Assembly (NCBI RefSeq): GCF_900115495.1
Contig: NZ_FOWR01000007.1
Span: 1 to 64,000, forward strand
Direction of reading: 5' to 3'
Length of the DNA stretch: 64,000 bases
Source of the DNA: Enterovibrio norvegicus DSM 15893
Lineage (GTDB): Bacteria; Pseudomonadota; Gammaproteobacteria; Enterobacterales; Vibrionaceae
The notes beneath the pieces are model-generated. The model made no database searches, was not told the origin of the DNA, and saw only the letters and a program-made list of their open reading frames with translations. Within the stretch, counting starts at the first letter, position 1, and the number at the start of each line of letters is the position of its first letter. The position numbers were made by a program, and so were the translations under genes. Shown in pieces: positions 29,909 through 39,271 of the stretch.

Positions 29909-29943
29909 GCTATAAATCAGCGTGTTTCACCACGATTTATAGC
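29909..29943 (-). terminator. Inverted repeat at the end of the EEP-family gene
   Basis: Arms GCTATAAATC / GATTTATAGC (10 bp) span the stop codon of the gene. The T-tract is poor, so termination activity is uncertain. Confidence 0.4.
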
Positions 29944-31179
29944 AAGATCCAGCCAAACTAACCGATGATCGGAAGATACAGAGGAAACGACTCGCCCACT
30001 TTCGTCAGCAATGAAATCATATGCCTCGGATGATGAGCGTGGCCAGAACACCCCACCGTCAACCACATTAAGATCGTTCGATGGCAACACATAATCGAGT
30101 CGTAATCCTCTTGCGTGTGTTGCTCTTGATTTGTGTTTGGTTCGTGAACCGGAAAGCGACTCAATCGCTCCGTCACTGGTTGGAATGTGTCGCGGTAAAT
30201 GATTGTTTTCAGGTAACGCGGTCTGCATGGATGAAGGCTTAATTCTTGGGTGGGTAAGCAGACCTTGAATCACTTTCTTATCGCCGTCGCCATTGGTGGG
30301 GTCCGCATTGAGATCCCCCATCACAACAAAAGTATCGTTCGCGCCAAGCCCGCCAGATTGTCCCGCGTCATCCACCAAATATGCCGCATTTTCAATGATG
30401 TCGCTGATCAAGCGAAGCTCATCCGCATTTCTGCGAAGGTTTCGGCGTTCTTTGCCATCGAAAACCGGTGGTGTCGGGTGACAGGCAATCAGATGGATCG
30501 TTTTTTCGCCCACGTTAATAGGCACAACGACATGGTTCTTTGAAGACAAACGCAGGGCGGATTCCGTCTCTTTGTCGAAGAAGTTTTTCGGCATGCGATG
30601 GTTCGGCATGTCAGCCCATCGCAGCGATTGCCAACACCGAATGTTATCAGCATCAATCGGATACCGACTCAGCACCACGAAACCATATTGCCCATGATGA
30701 CGCCCAAAACCGTGTGCTTTTTGAGGCACTATGGACACATCTGTACCTTGCTGAATAGCGAGCCCTGTGTTTGTTGGGGGTAAGTAGCGATAGGGGTAAT
30801 GTAGCGGTGATTCGCCCTGCTGGGATTTACCAAGGAAATGCTCAAGAAAGTACGCCAACATGCCGTCATCGCCACCTTCACCAAGGTGGTCAAATTCACA
30901 CAACAAAAGCACGTCAGGACGAACACGTTGAATGATGGCTGCGAGGTTGTTAAATCGCGCTGAAATGCGAGGGTCATCTGCACTTTTCAGCGCTTCAAAC
31001 ATGTCACCCGCGTTGTCTGCAGACATGGCAACATTGAACGTTGCAAAGCGGCAAGAGGTTGCGCCGTTAGGTTTAGCGTCAGAAGGCAATGTGTGAAAAG
31101 AAGAATCTGAAGAAGACATGTAAATGAAAGCCACCAAAAAGAGTGAATACGCTGATAGTAGCGTATTCACTGTGGACAA
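29917..31179 (-). CDS. Endonuclease/exonuclease/phosphatase (EEP) family protein, exported or membrane-anchored
   Basis: The protein has about 420 residues. A hydrophobic N-terminal stretch (YSLFLVAFIYMSS) suggests export or anchoring. The EEP fold follows: RFATFNVAM, LLLCEFDHLGEGGDDG, VVMGDLNADPTNGDG and the final SSDHRLVWLDL with the catalytic Asp-His. It should be a Mg-dependent phosphodiesterase acting on nucleic acid or another phosphoester outside the cytoplasm. I chose TTG 31179, 7 bp after AAGGAG, though GTG 31197 is in frame. It sits 119 bp after the DnaQ-like gene, same strand. Confidence 0.8.
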   Translation of the reverse strand: MSTVNTLLSAYSLFLVAFIYMSSSDSSFHTLPSDAKPNGATSCRFATFNVAMSADNAGDMFEALKSADDPRISARFNNLAAIIQRVRPDVLLLCEFDHLGEGGDDGMLAYFLEHFLGKSQQGESPLHYPYRYLPPTNTGLAIQQGTDVSIVPQKAHGFGRHHGQYGFVVLSRYPIDADNIRCWQSLRWADMPNHRMPKNFFDKETESALRLSSKNHVVVPINVGEKTIHLIACHPTPPVFDGKERRNLRRNADELRLISDIIENAAYLVDDAGQSGGLGANDTFVVMGDLNADPTNGDGDKKVIQGLLTHPRIKPSSMQTALPENNHLPRHIPTSDGAIESLSGSRTKHKSRATHARGLRLDYVLPSNDLNVVDGGVFWPRSSSEAYDFIADESGRVVSSVSSDHRLVWLDLAINRGETR

Positions 31180-31298
31180 GGCATGTCTCCTTGTCACTTT
31201 TCATGGTCATTTGCCCTATCACCTTGGAGGCGATGACCTTACAGCCAAAGACCTGCTGCCAAGCGAGCATCATGCATCATACTTCAGCAGACAATGGC

Positions 31299-31805
31299 CT
31301 ACGAAGAAACGTGTACTTTTTCCTTCAATATCGAAGAAAGCGCGCGACGAATATATTGCGCATCAGGCTCCGCTCGGTGTGGCGCGGGCCCAAGTGCGTC
31401 CAACGCTGACAAGAAATCTTCCCGGCAAACGCCTTCTTTATCACGCAGCCAATGCCCCACTTCTGTTAACGTGAAGGTAGGCCGCATATGTGCGGCCTTG
31501 TATAACCGCCCAAGCCAAAACAAATCCCATTGGCTGTCGCAAAGCACATCATCGTAATAACACAATGCATTGTTCAAATGCGTGCACACATCTAACACCG
31601 AGACGCCTTGCGTGACCAATTGCTGGCGGCTTATACCGTGGATTTCCTTTTCCGCAAACTCATCCCAGTACTGCCATCCCTCAGGGGATGAATCCGGGTT
31701 AATGATCAAACTGATACTGTTTCCATCGGGTAAGCAATAACCCACTTCTATCGGATAGGAAGCGTCTGACAATCCCGACGCTTCAAAATCGAGAGTAACC
31801 CACAT
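31299..31805 (-). CDS. Short DnaQ-like DEDDh 3'-5' exonuclease domain protein
   Basis: The protein has 168 residues with the exonuclease I motif LDFEASG (D6, E8). A middle region TWO-metal aspartate is likely in CDSQWDLFW, and HRAEPDAQYIRRAL supplies the His-x4-Asp motif III. This is the catalytic fold only, shorter than the Pol III epsilon subunit. Role is unclear: RNA or DNA trimming are both possible. ATG 31805 has GGAG upstream at 8 bp. An EEP nuclease gene follows on the same strand. Confidence 0.8.
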   Translation of the reverse strand: MWVTLDFEASGLSDASYPIEVGYCLPDGNSISLIINPDSSPEGWQYWDEFAEKEIHGISRQQLVTQGVSVLDVCTHLNNALCYYDDVLCDSQWDLFWLGRLYKAAHMRPTFTLTEVGHWLRDKEGVCREDFLSALDALGPAPHRAEPDAQYIRRALSSILKEKVHVSS

Positions 31806-32091
31806 ATTATCGCTCCGTGATAATCTAGTGTATTCAAGAGACGCCTGAGGCTACAGCGGAACCAACCAAGAAATGACAACGGAAACCATCCGTTAGCTGC
31901 CCTGTCATGTTCTCTTCAAGTTGTCCGCACCTGTCCTCTTTCAGGCATAACCATATGCAACAACGGTACGACTACTGCTAAATGTAGCGATTCTTTACCA
32001 AGGTGACCGTCTTAACTTTGTTAGGAGCCACCATAAATTCGGCGTTTATCACTTTTTGGAATAACCGCTTTCATTTAAGGCAACACAGAAC

Positions 32092-32682
32092 ATGCACACC
32101 AACGGACTCAAACCTGTTATTGGCTTCGCCGGATACAGCGGCTCAGGCAAAACCACCTTGCTAGAAGGTGTCATTCCTCTACTCAAGCAATCTGGATTGC
32201 GCGTTGGGCTGTTAAAACACAGCCACCACAACATCGAACCAGACTCGCCAAAGAAAGACAGCTATCGCCTTCGGTATGCTGGATCCGACCAGCTACTGCT
32301 TGCCACCTCTTCTCGCCATATGCTGTTCTTTGAATACCATGACAACAATGACCGCGAGCCAGAGCTAAAAGAATGCCTCGCCCAACTTGATCTCAATAAA
32401 TTGGACATCGTTTTAGTCGAAGGGTTTCGTGATACAAGCCTGACAAAAATTGAAGTTCATCGACCAAGCCATGAAAAACCCTTGTTATGTGAACATGATG
32501 ACGACATCATCGCGATAGCCACTGACAGTGCATACCCACTTCCTGTTTCAAACGATATCCTACAAATCGATATCAATAGTCACGAAGCGGTTGCAGGTTT
32601 TATTAAACACTGGCTCAACACGGCGACCGATCAAGCACGTTACCTTGGCTACGGTAAAAAAGACGCGAATCACGGTGAATAG
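32092..32682 (+). CDS. mobB: Molybdopterin-guanine dinucleotide biosynthesis adaptor MobB
   Basis: The 196-residue P-loop GTPase carries GYSGSGKTTL (Walker A) near residue 14, LLKHSHHN, and VLVEGFRD. MobB assists MobA in attaching GMP to molybdopterin for Mo enzymes. The C-terminal ~25 residues go beyond the usual domain. No mobA is adjacent, which is common when mobA lies with other moa genes. AAGG is 10 bp before ATG. Confidence 0.9.
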   Translation: MHTNGLKPVIGFAGYSGSGKTTLLEGVIPLLKQSGLRVGLLKHSHHNIEPDSPKKDSYRLRYAGSDQLLLATSSRHMLFFEYHDNNDREPELKECLAQLDLNKLDIVLVEGFRDTSLTKIEVHRPSHEKPLLCEHDDDIIAIATDSAYPLPVSNDILQIDINSHEAVAGFIKHWLNTATDQARYLGYGKKDANHGE

Positions 32683-32862
32683 CGTTTCATCATTCACCCA
32701 CATCACGTTTTTCCGCCTTCATCGTTAAAACATGCCATACAGTTAATAATGTAGCTTGTTAATAGACGATCAATGTCAGGAAATGAAGATTCATCTGTCG
32801 CTCAAACCAGTCAAAGTGATCACAATACCGTTCAATAACACACTAGAAGAAAGAATACAGAC

Positions 32863-33321
32863 ATGAAGTCAACGACTCGTAGCGTCAAAAAACAAAAACA
32901 CATCGCGCTCGTTGCGCACGACCACTGTAAATCTGAGCTGTTGCGTTGGGTTAAAGAAAACAAAGACATGCTCGCACAGCACATCCTTTATGCCACTGGC
33001 ACCACTGGAAACATCATTTCTAAAGAAACAGGGTTAGTCATAACATCCTTAATGAGCGGCCCGATGGGCGGTGACCAGCAACTCGGTTCGCTGATTTGTG
33101 AGAAGAAAATCGACATGTTGGTGTTCTTCTGGGACCCACTCAGTGCCGTTCCGCACGACCCTGATGTCAAAGCTCTGCTCCGCATCGCGGCAGTATGGAA
33201 CATTCCTGTTGCCATCAACCGTGCATCAGCACGTTTCATGATTAGCTCGCCGATGATGAGCGAAGAGGTGGATACGGAAATCCCGGACTACGATGCCTAC
33301 CTCGCTGAGCGTCTGCACTGA
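32863..33321 (+). CDS. mgsA: Methylglyoxal synthase
   Basis: This 152-residue cytosolic enzyme converts dihydroxyacetone phosphate to methylglyoxal and phosphate. Family motifs are [11 protein letters not shown] (His/Asp/Lys of the active site), [10 protein letters not shown] with the catalytic Asp, and [20 protein letters not shown]. Length matches. The stop codon shares its last base with the ATG of fabV (TGATG), so the two should be translated together. Confidence 0.95.
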   Translation: MKSTTRSVKKQKHIALVAHDHCKSELLRWVKENKDMLAQHILYATGTTGNIISKETGLVITSLMSGPMGGDQQLGSLICEKKIDMLVFFWDPLSAVPHDPDVKALLRIAAVWNIPVAINRASARFMISSPMMSEEVDTEIPDYDAYLAERLH

Positions 33322-34532
33322 TGATCATCCAGCCTCAAATCCAGGGCGTTGTTGCACGTAATTGCCATCCTTACGGCTGCCAGGCAGCGGTAAAAGATCA
33401 CATTAAAACCGTACGTGCACTCGTTCAATCAAATGCGCTAGCCGCCAAAGAAAGCACACCCAAACGTGTACTTATATTGGGGGCATCGTCTGGGTTTGGG
33501 CTGGCATCTCGCATCGCGTTGATGTTTGGCCCTGCGGCGGCATCCACCATTGGTGTGTCTTTCGAACGTGGCCCTTCTGAAAAAGGAGTTGGCAGCGCGG
33601 GTTGGTACAACAATGTATTTGTTAAAGAGGAAGCTGACGCGTCGGGCCTGACCACTAGCAACATCATTGGCGATGCATTTTCAGAGGATGTTCGCCAACG
33701 TGTTACCGACACCATTCATCGTCAATTTGGCGGAAAGGTCGACATGGTGGTGTATTCACTGGCAACGGGCGTGAGACCTAACCCTAAAACGGGTGAGTTC
33801 TGGCGGTCTGCCATCAAACCCATTGGCAAAACGGTATCCGGATATTCGATAGACCTCGAAAAGCAATCACTCTCGCTGATGACACTCCCTCCTGCAACAG
33901 AGCAAGACATGGATGAAACCATCAAGGTCATGGGCGGTGAAGACTGGCTGCATTGGATGTCGTTTTTGTCTGAAAACGCTTTGCTCGCGGAAGGCTGTTC
34001 TACAGTGTCTTACTCTTATATTGGCCCAGAGCACACTCATGACATTTATCATGACGGCACCTTAGGCAAAGCCAAGATTGACCTCCATCAAACACGCGCG
34101 GCCATTAATACGCTGCTCGCGCCACTCAATGGCCACGCAGATGTTGCGGTGTGCAAAGCGTTAGTAACGAAAGCCAGCGTGTTCATTCCCGGCTTAACGC
34201 CGTATTTGTTAGTGCTTTATAAAGCCATGAAAGCGCAAGGTTTGCATGAGCAATGCATCGAGCAAATGGTGCGTCTTTTCTATCAAAAATGGCCAAACAC
34301 TGACGACAGAGATGAAGATGGTTTGATCCGCGTTGATGATTGGGAGTTAAGCGACGAGGTGCAACATGCCGTTAATGACATTCTGCCTTTGTTGAATCCG
34401 GATAACTTTCGTGAATTGGGGGATTTTGATGGGTTGTATCAAGAATTTTTGCAACTCAATGGCTTTGGTTTTGATGACGTGGATTACCAAACAGAAATCA
34501 GTTTAGATGCATTAAAAGCGTTACGACCTTAA
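33321..34532 (+). CDS. fabV: Trans-2-enoyl-ACP/CoA reductase FabV
   Basis: This 403-residue NADH-dependent enoyl reductase performs the last step of the fatty acid elongation cycle. Seen are the N-terminal MIIQPQIQG start, the nucleotide-binding loop LILGASSGFGLASR, and the Tyr-x8-Lys-type active site in SYIGPEHTHDIYHDGTLGKAK-like sequence. FabV is the triclosan-tolerant isozyme first described in Vibrio. It overlaps mgsA by 1 bp and is followed by a terminator. Confidence 0.95.
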   Translation: MIIQPQIQGVVARNCHPYGCQAAVKDHIKTVRALVQSNALAAKESTPKRVLILGASSGFGLASRIALMFGPAAASTIGVSFERGPSEKGVGSAGWYNNVFVKEEADASGLTTSNIIGDAFSEDVRQRVTDTIHRQFGGKVDMVVYSLATGVRPNPKTGEFWRSAIKPIGKTVSGYSIDLEKQSLSLMTLPPATEQDMDETIKVMGGEDWLHWMSFLSENALLAEGCSTVSYSYIGPEHTHDIYHDGTLGKAKIDLHQTRAAINTLLAPLNGHADVAVCKALVTKASVFIPGLTPYLLVLYKAMKAQGLHEQCIEQMVRLFYQKWPNTDDRDEDGLIRVDDWELSDEVQHAVNDILPLLNPDNFRELGDFDGLYQEFLQLNGFGFDDVDYQTEISLDALKALRP

Positions 34533-34550
34533 TCGTATACCTTCCCATAT

Positions 34551-34585
34551 ACGCAGATTGATCACCCATACAATCTGCGTTTTGT
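34551..34585 (+). terminator. Terminator of mgsA-fabV
   Basis: A perfect 10-bp stem ACGCAGATTG / CAATCTGCGT with a 10-nt loop is followed by TTTGTT. Confidence 0.85.
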
Positions 34586-34616
34586 TCGTCTATTCGAGAG
34601 AGATTTAGCCTAATTT

Positions 34617-34660
34617 GGCTATTGGCTATTGGCTATTGGCTATTGGCTATTGGCTATTGG
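34617..34660. repeat. Heptanucleotide tandem repeat (GGCTATT) x 6
   Basis: Six perfect copies of GGCTATT plus GG. On the minus strand the unit reads AATAGCC, giving a TAG in each copy. The winged-helix gene ends inside it: its last codons (Asn-Ser-Gln) and its TAG stop belong to the repeat, so copy number can change without changing the protein. Confidence 0.95.
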
Positions 34661-34940
34661 GATAGCCTAAGACTTCACGTAATTCAGCAGCATGCTTTTT
34701 CACCCAGGTACGGTTGATCGCGCCCCACTCTTTGACTTCATACCCGCCATTTTTGTTTGCACCAACAAACTCTACGCGCACATCCAACTCAGACAATGCA
34801 TCAATGGTGTCTTGCGCCGTGCGTCTTGGCATCCCCGTTTCTTGCATCAACGAAGGAACAGTGTTCACCCCTTGGTCAATGAGGTATGCCACTAATAATC
34901 GGCGATAGAAGCTGGTTTTGGTTTTACTCGGTTTAGTCAA
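34647..34940 (-). CDS. Small winged helix-turn-helix protein
   Basis: The protein has 97 residues. Helices YRRLLVAYLIDQG and VPSLMQETGMPRRTAQDTIDAL form a MarR/GntR-like winged helix, with a strand pair around VRVEFVGANKNGGYEV. It is probably a DNA-binding regulator; the target is unknown. I chose TTG 34940 because AAAGGA lies 7-8 bp upstream. Its C-terminus and stop codon are made from a heptanucleotide repeat. Confidence 0.75.
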   Translation of the reverse strand: MTKPSKTKTSFYRRLLVAYLIDQGVNTVPSLMQETGMPRRTAQDTIDALSELDVRVEFVGANKNGGYEVKEWGAINRTWVKKHAAELREVLGYPNSQ

Positions 34941-35135
34941 GACGATGTCCTTTATCGCTCGTGGCCGAAAACGCTTTGCGTCGCCACCGTTTCATTTACA
35001 GTCAGAAGAGTGTAACCCCTCTCACCAAGCGATAAACCGTTTATTGAACAATAAGCTAAAGACTGTGCATTATTTCACATCAATGTCTCAGGCGCGGCCT
35101 CGCGACCAGAACAGACACATGGATAAAGAAGATCA

Positions 35136-37607
35136 TCATTGAAAATCAGACACCGTATAGATAAGCCCTCCAATCCAGAAATCTCCATCAAATGAGGTCT
35201 CCATAACCTTCTCTTTACCATCAACGTCTAATGTCACCATGTAACGTCCCGCGGTTAACCCTTCGGCCATGAAAAATCCGTCCCTTTCAATCTCACTGGA
35301 ATACTCCAACTGGCTTTCAATGTGCAAGAAATGAAGATACCCATCAGGCGGAAAATCACCATGAAGGTATCCATCGATACCAAACGAAGACACCAAAGAA
35401 ATGGTAGGTTTTGTCACCGCAACTCTCCGCGTATTCACATAGACGGGGTTTTGTTCTGGCATGAGATTTAAATCCAACGAGCCTTCATCAATAAAAACGG
35501 GCAAGTGATCTCGTACGGGTACATCAAGAAATTCAAACTGACCATCTTCCTCAGTTTTTGTGCGTTGGTTCATCACCTTCAGCCCCACATCGGCAACGCC
35601 ATTGCCATTCGCGTCAATTACCCTCCCTTTGAGCTTTGCTGCGTCATACTTGTCCCAATCGGTGTATTCAATGTCCATGGGTGGGAGAAAGGTGTCGGCC
35701 TCTTCGATAGAACGACCATGAACATACGTCTTAGCCCCAAATTGAGCCGTCACCTCAATACCGACATCTTCTGACGAACCATAAAGCTTGATCAACAGGT
35801 TGGAATTAAACCGCGCTTCAATGGATCCGTGCACGTCAACGTTATCGTCGCGGTAGCGGGAGGAGATGTTTGTAATTACAGTGTCTGTTTTAAGGAAACC
35901 GCCCAATTGGCAACCTTTGCAGCTGTACCGAAGTGACGCATCTGTTTGCTGAAATTGACCATGATCGTCACATTGTGTTTTCACACGCCATGATGCATCA
36001 GAAAACCCGCTTTTCGTTAACTCAATACTGAATAAGGACGTATGGCTCTGCGTGTATCGAGACGCTGTGTAATCGGACTCCACAGCCAAAAATAGGCTCT
36101 TAGCCACTTTTGTATTGATGCGAGATACCGCTCGGTAAAAGTCTTCCTCACGCGTCAAATTGGCATTAACGCTCACACCGTCGAGCGACCAGTAATACTT
36201 AACGCTATCGTAAGTGTCTTCGCTGGACTCAAAAACATCGGATTTATTCCACTCAATAGACAATGATTGATGCGTATCGAACAGTATTTCCAACTCTACG
36301 GGAAAGCGATGCGTAGACGGCACAAAGCCTATATACCCTGCAAGCCAATGTGCAGGAAGGTAACGCATTTGCAGCGCGAAAATGTCTTCGTTTTCAGATG
36401 TAAACGCTGTACCTCCGGCGGTCAAGTAACTGTCAATACCGTATTCAACAACAGCCGCCGTTTCATGGTTACCACCACCATTTGCGACGACGTCAACGCC
36501 CCATTGATTCTTCATTAGAAAGGCTTCGTCTAGCCCTGCTACAACAACTTGCTCATCCATCCAATTACCGCTGTCTAAGTAGTAACGGAACGTTAAAACA
36601 TCACCAGGGGCAATGTTGTTCTCTTCAACAACGAAACGTCCAAAATCGTCGGATTGATAAGCGTTTTGATAAATGCCATTTACCAATACATCAATGTTGA
36701 TGTTCGGATCTGTCGTCCGCTCTAACTGAAGATTGCCGAACTCAACTATCTGTTTTCGATTTGTGTAGTAAACACCGTTGTCTAGCGTTTGAGGTCTCGA
36801 GAAAATCCCGCCATCAAGCAATACGTGCCCCAATTGAAGAGACGTTTCGTGTTTATCGTCATGAACTTCAACGTTGTAATACACGATGGGGTCATCAGCA
36901 CGTGAATCGATAGATAACCTTGAATAGGAATGTTGCGTACTGATGAGCGAGTCGGACAGAACGAAAACGTCCTGATGGGTACGTGAATGGTAAGCAGACG
37001 TCATAGCAAAACGGCTCGATAATCCAACGCCGTTTTCGGGATTGATTGCAGGTTTTCGTGTTTGAAGTGCTATCGCTTTGGCTTCTTGCCGTGTCGTTTC
37101 TTTGAGTAATTTCGCTTTCTTACGAAGCTCGGCAGATGAGGTAAACAAAGGCTCAATGTTTAACCGATAGTCATCAATGGACCACATGACCTTAGTAGGA
37201 AAACACGCCGCCATGCTTTTCCAATGGATGAGTACGTCACCGCTGTGATCTCTCAGTGTCACGTTCTGTTGCTCAGCATCGCCTCGATAGCATCGGGCGT
37301 TGTTTGTATCAATCACAAAAGGTGGCGATTCTCGACGTATGTCTTGCGGCAGATAAGCCTCACAGACACCCGCTGAACATTCGCTAGCCATATCGATAAG
37401 TGAAAAGATCGCCTCATCAAAAGAAAGATAAGGCTGCTCATCCTCATCCATTCTCACACGATAGAAATTGTCTCCCGCCTGCCCGACATGCACTTCAATG
37501 TGAGCGTCGAACAGATCATCGTCAAATTCATCTGAGGCATGTAAATAGCCAGAAATAATCAACAAGAGAGAAAATAATAAAAATAAACAGATACTGCTGT
37601 ACTTCAT
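35136..37607 (-). CDS. Outer-membrane usher of an atypical chaperone-usher pilus
   Basis: The protein has 823 residues with a signal peptide (~1-24). The N-terminal region has four Cys (EC, VC, RC, AC). A long beta-rich middle (~190-640) is consistent with a barrel, with a plug-like insert around DVLVNGIYQNAYQSDDFGRFVVEE. A carboxypeptidase-regulatory-like sandwich (KGRVIDANGNGVADVGLKV, ~665) and a final sandwich domain follow. It is closer to the TcfC/CS1-like (alternate) ushers than to PapC. It is the last gene of the pilin-minor subunit-chaperone-usher operon. The assignment rests mostly on operon context and domain pattern. Confidence 0.72.
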   Translation of the reverse strand: MKYSSICLFLLFSLLLIISGYLHASDEFDDDLFDAHIEVHVGQAGDNFYRVRMDEDEQPYLSFDEAIFSLIDMASECSAGVCEAYLPQDIRRESPPFVIDTNNARCYRGDAEQQNVTLRDHSGDVLIHWKSMAACFPTKVMWSIDDYRLNIEPLFTSSAELRKKAKLLKETTRQEAKAIALQTRKPAINPENGVGLSSRFAMTSAYHSRTHQDVFVLSDSLISTQHSYSRLSIDSRADDPIVYYNVEVHDDKHETSLQLGHVLLDGGIFSRPQTLDNGVYYTNRKQIVEFGNLQLERTTDPNINIDVLVNGIYQNAYQSDDFGRFVVEENNIAPGDVLTFRYYLDSGNWMDEQVVVAGLDEAFLMKNQWGVDVVANGGGNHETAAVVEYGIDSYLTAGGTAFTSENEDIFALQMRYLPAHWLAGYIGFVPSTHRFPVELEILFDTHQSLSIEWNKSDVFESSEDTYDSVKYYWSLDGVSVNANLTREEDFYRAVSRINTKVAKSLFLAVESDYTASRYTQSHTSLFSIELTKSGFSDASWRVKTQCDDHGQFQQTDASLRYSCKGCQLGGFLKTDTVITNISSRYRDDNVDVHGSIEARFNSNLLIKLYGSSEDVGIEVTAQFGAKTYVHGRSIEEADTFLPPMDIEYTDWDKYDAAKLKGRVIDANGNGVADVGLKVMNQRTKTEEDGQFEFLDVPVRDHLPVFIDEGSLDLNLMPEQNPVYVNTRRVAVTKPTISLVSSFGIDGYLHGDFPPDGYLHFLHIESQLEYSSEIERDGFFMAEGLTAGRYMVTLDVDGKEKVMETSFDGDFWIGGLIYTVSDFQ

Positions 37608-37627
37608 TCTGCCTTAAATTTGCGTGT

Positions 37628-38317
37628 TTAGAACGAACACCTCTGAAGGACTTGCTCATGTTGAATCAATTGCGCTTCCGTCGTGGTGATCGGGAGGGGT
37701 TTGTTCAGTTCAGCGTTTCTCACAACAACCAGATTTTGCGTCCAATCCCCGTACTTCAACATTGCGTTGAATTGATAATTGCTTTTGTTCTGAATACGGA
37801 TGCCATGTGCATCACACAGAACAGAAACATCTTGATCGGGTTGGCCTTTTTGAACATAAACAGGGATATAGCTGTTAACTTTGAAGTTCAGTGCGAAGGC
37901 AGAAGAGGTTTTGCCTTCCTCTGTCGACGCCACATTCGCCGTCGGAGAAAAGTGGATATACGCACGGTACTCTCCATTGGCTTTGTCTGACGGTAACGCT
38001 TTTAGGCGCAGTCTTATGGTGCGTCGCTGATTGGGGTTAAGTTTCCGAATGATGGGCGGGGAAATTTGCAGAAAGTCAGAAATATCTTCCTCCCTTTCAA
38101 TATCATCACGCAATCGGCGCACGCCTTGAGACGTAATGGGCCGATAGACTGCCTTAATGTCCAATCGAAGCGGCTGATCTGAGGTATTCTCAACAACGAT
38201 CTTTTCAGTGACTGAACGTTCTGCATCTAACACAAACCGCGTGGGTGCAATCAGCAATTGGCACGTTGCGGGAAAAGAGACAATGAAACTGAACAAGGCC
38301 AGCAGGACACACTTCAT
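37628..38317 (-). CDS. Periplasmic pilus chaperone (PapD-like)
   Basis: The 229-residue precursor has a signal peptide ending near FPATC. The first Ig-like domain has VTEKIVVENTSDQPLRLDI and LNPNQRRTIRLRL; the second includes FALNFKVNSYIPVYVQ. It should hold pilin subunits in the periplasm and deliver them to the usher 20 bp downstream. Its ATG overlaps the stop of the minor subunit gene (ATGA), and GAGGTGAA precedes it. Confidence 0.8.
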   Translation of the reverse strand: MKCVLLALFSFIVSFPATCQLLIAPTRFVLDAERSVTEKIVVENTSDQPLRLDIKAVYRPITSQGVRRLRDDIEREEDISDFLQISPPIIRKLNPNQRRTIRLRLKALPSDKANGEYRAYIHFSPTANVASTEEGKTSSAFALNFKVNSYIPVYVQKGQPDQDVSVLCDAHGIRIQNKSNYQFNAMLKYGDWTQNLVVVRNAELNKPLPITTTEAQLIQHEQVLQRCSF

Positions 38318-38805
38318 TTATAATTCACCTCAAAGCGAATAGCACTGGAATACCTACCCGCAGAATTTTTTGCGTGGATTTTCACGACCGCACCAATACA
38401 CAACAATGGTGTTCTTCCGTTGGATCTGATCCTCACGATTCCTCTTTTCGACAATCCACACCCATAGATGAACCGGTTAACTTTCAGTCGCTCCCTTCCT
38501 CTCTCTTTGTAAATGAATTGACGGTGAGGGACGGTAACAACAACATGTTCGCCAGGCTTTCCTTCAACATAGAATCGCGCCACATCAACACGATTAGAAA
38601 ACGGCGTTGATTTTGCTTTTTGATTGAGCCCTGTTACATACATGCCTGAGAACTCAAGCTTCATTCTTTCGGGAACAATACAAAGTGAAAAACAGGGAAA
38701 GGAAATGAGTGATAAAATAAAAACAATAACACTTCTAAGGAACAGAGCATTTATATGGCGATATAACCTAAAACTGTAAATTTTATATTCAAGTAATATC
38801 GCCAT
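38314..38805 (-). CDS. Putative minor pilus subunit or tip adhesin
   Basis: The protein has about 163 residues. After a long hydrophobic N-terminus (FLRSVIVFILSLISFPCFS) comes a small beta domain with Cys in CIVPERM, YGCGLSK and LLCIGAV. It ends SAGRYSSAIRFEVNYK, which resembles the last strand of DUF4402 pilins. That ending suggests a diverged subunit made for donor-strand exchange. The start is uncertain: ATG 38805 has no clear ribosome binding site. It lies between pilin and chaperone, overlapping the latter by 4 bp. Confidence 0.6.
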   Translation of the reverse strand: MAILLEYKIYSFRLYRHINALFLRSVIVFILSLISFPCFSLCIVPERMKLEFSGMYVTGLNQKAKSTPFSNRVDVARFYVEGKPGEHVVVTVPHRQFIYKERGRERLKVNRFIYGCGLSKRGIVRIRSNGRTPLLCIGAVVKIHAKNSAGRYSSAIRFEVNYK

Positions 38806-38836
38806 TGTTATCAAATACTATATGCCACTTGATTCA

Positions 38837-39271
38837 CTATTGATAAGTAACATCAACAGGCACGTTAGCCGAATACGTACCCGCAACTAATGTTGCGCCG
38901 GCTGTCTTTGCAGTACCACCAATTTTTAATTCAGCGGTTCCACCTGTTAATGTCAGGTTGGAATCGAAACTGAACTCTGCTGGAATCGTATTTGCCCCAT
39001 TAACTAAATTGGTGTTTGAAATCGCAACATCAACAACTGCACCTGTTCCACCATTGATAGTGAATGCAGCTGCACCACTATCTGACTTGGCTACAACAAC
39101 ATCTGTCGCTTGATCTGAGGTAATCAAACCAAAGTCTAGATCCGCTGTTTTTGTCATTGATATCGCCTGCTTTATTTCTAACGTCGCATTAAACGTATCA
39201 CTCACAGCCAGTACGTTTGTAGCACCAAAAGTGAATACAGAAACAACTGCAACTTTAAATAAACCATCCAT
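38837..39271 (-). CDS. Major pilin subunit, DUF4402-like
   Basis: The 144-residue precursor has a signal peptide ending near TNVLA. The mature protein is about 120 residues, rich in Ala/Thr/Gly with alternating strands (LEIKQAISMTKTADLDFG, AGTYSANVPVDVTYQ) and no cysteines, typical of DUF4402 pilins. It is the first gene of the operon, with GAGG 7 bp before ATG, and upstream DNA is AT-rich. The next gene starts 31 bp after its stop. Confidence 0.78.
   Translation of the reverse strand: MDGLFKVAVVSVFTFGATNVLAVSDTFNATLEIKQAISMTKTADLDFGLITSDQATDVVVAKSDSGAAAFTINGGTGAVVDVAISNTNLVNGANTIPAEFSFDSNLTLTGGTAELKIGGTAKTAGATLVAGTYSANVPVDVTYQ

Noticed and set aside
29762-29916. Purine riboswitch or PurR box before the BMP gene
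   Set aside because: No conserved riboswitch junctions and no ACGCAAACGTTTGCGT-like box; only the ATTTGC/GCAAAT repeat is present.
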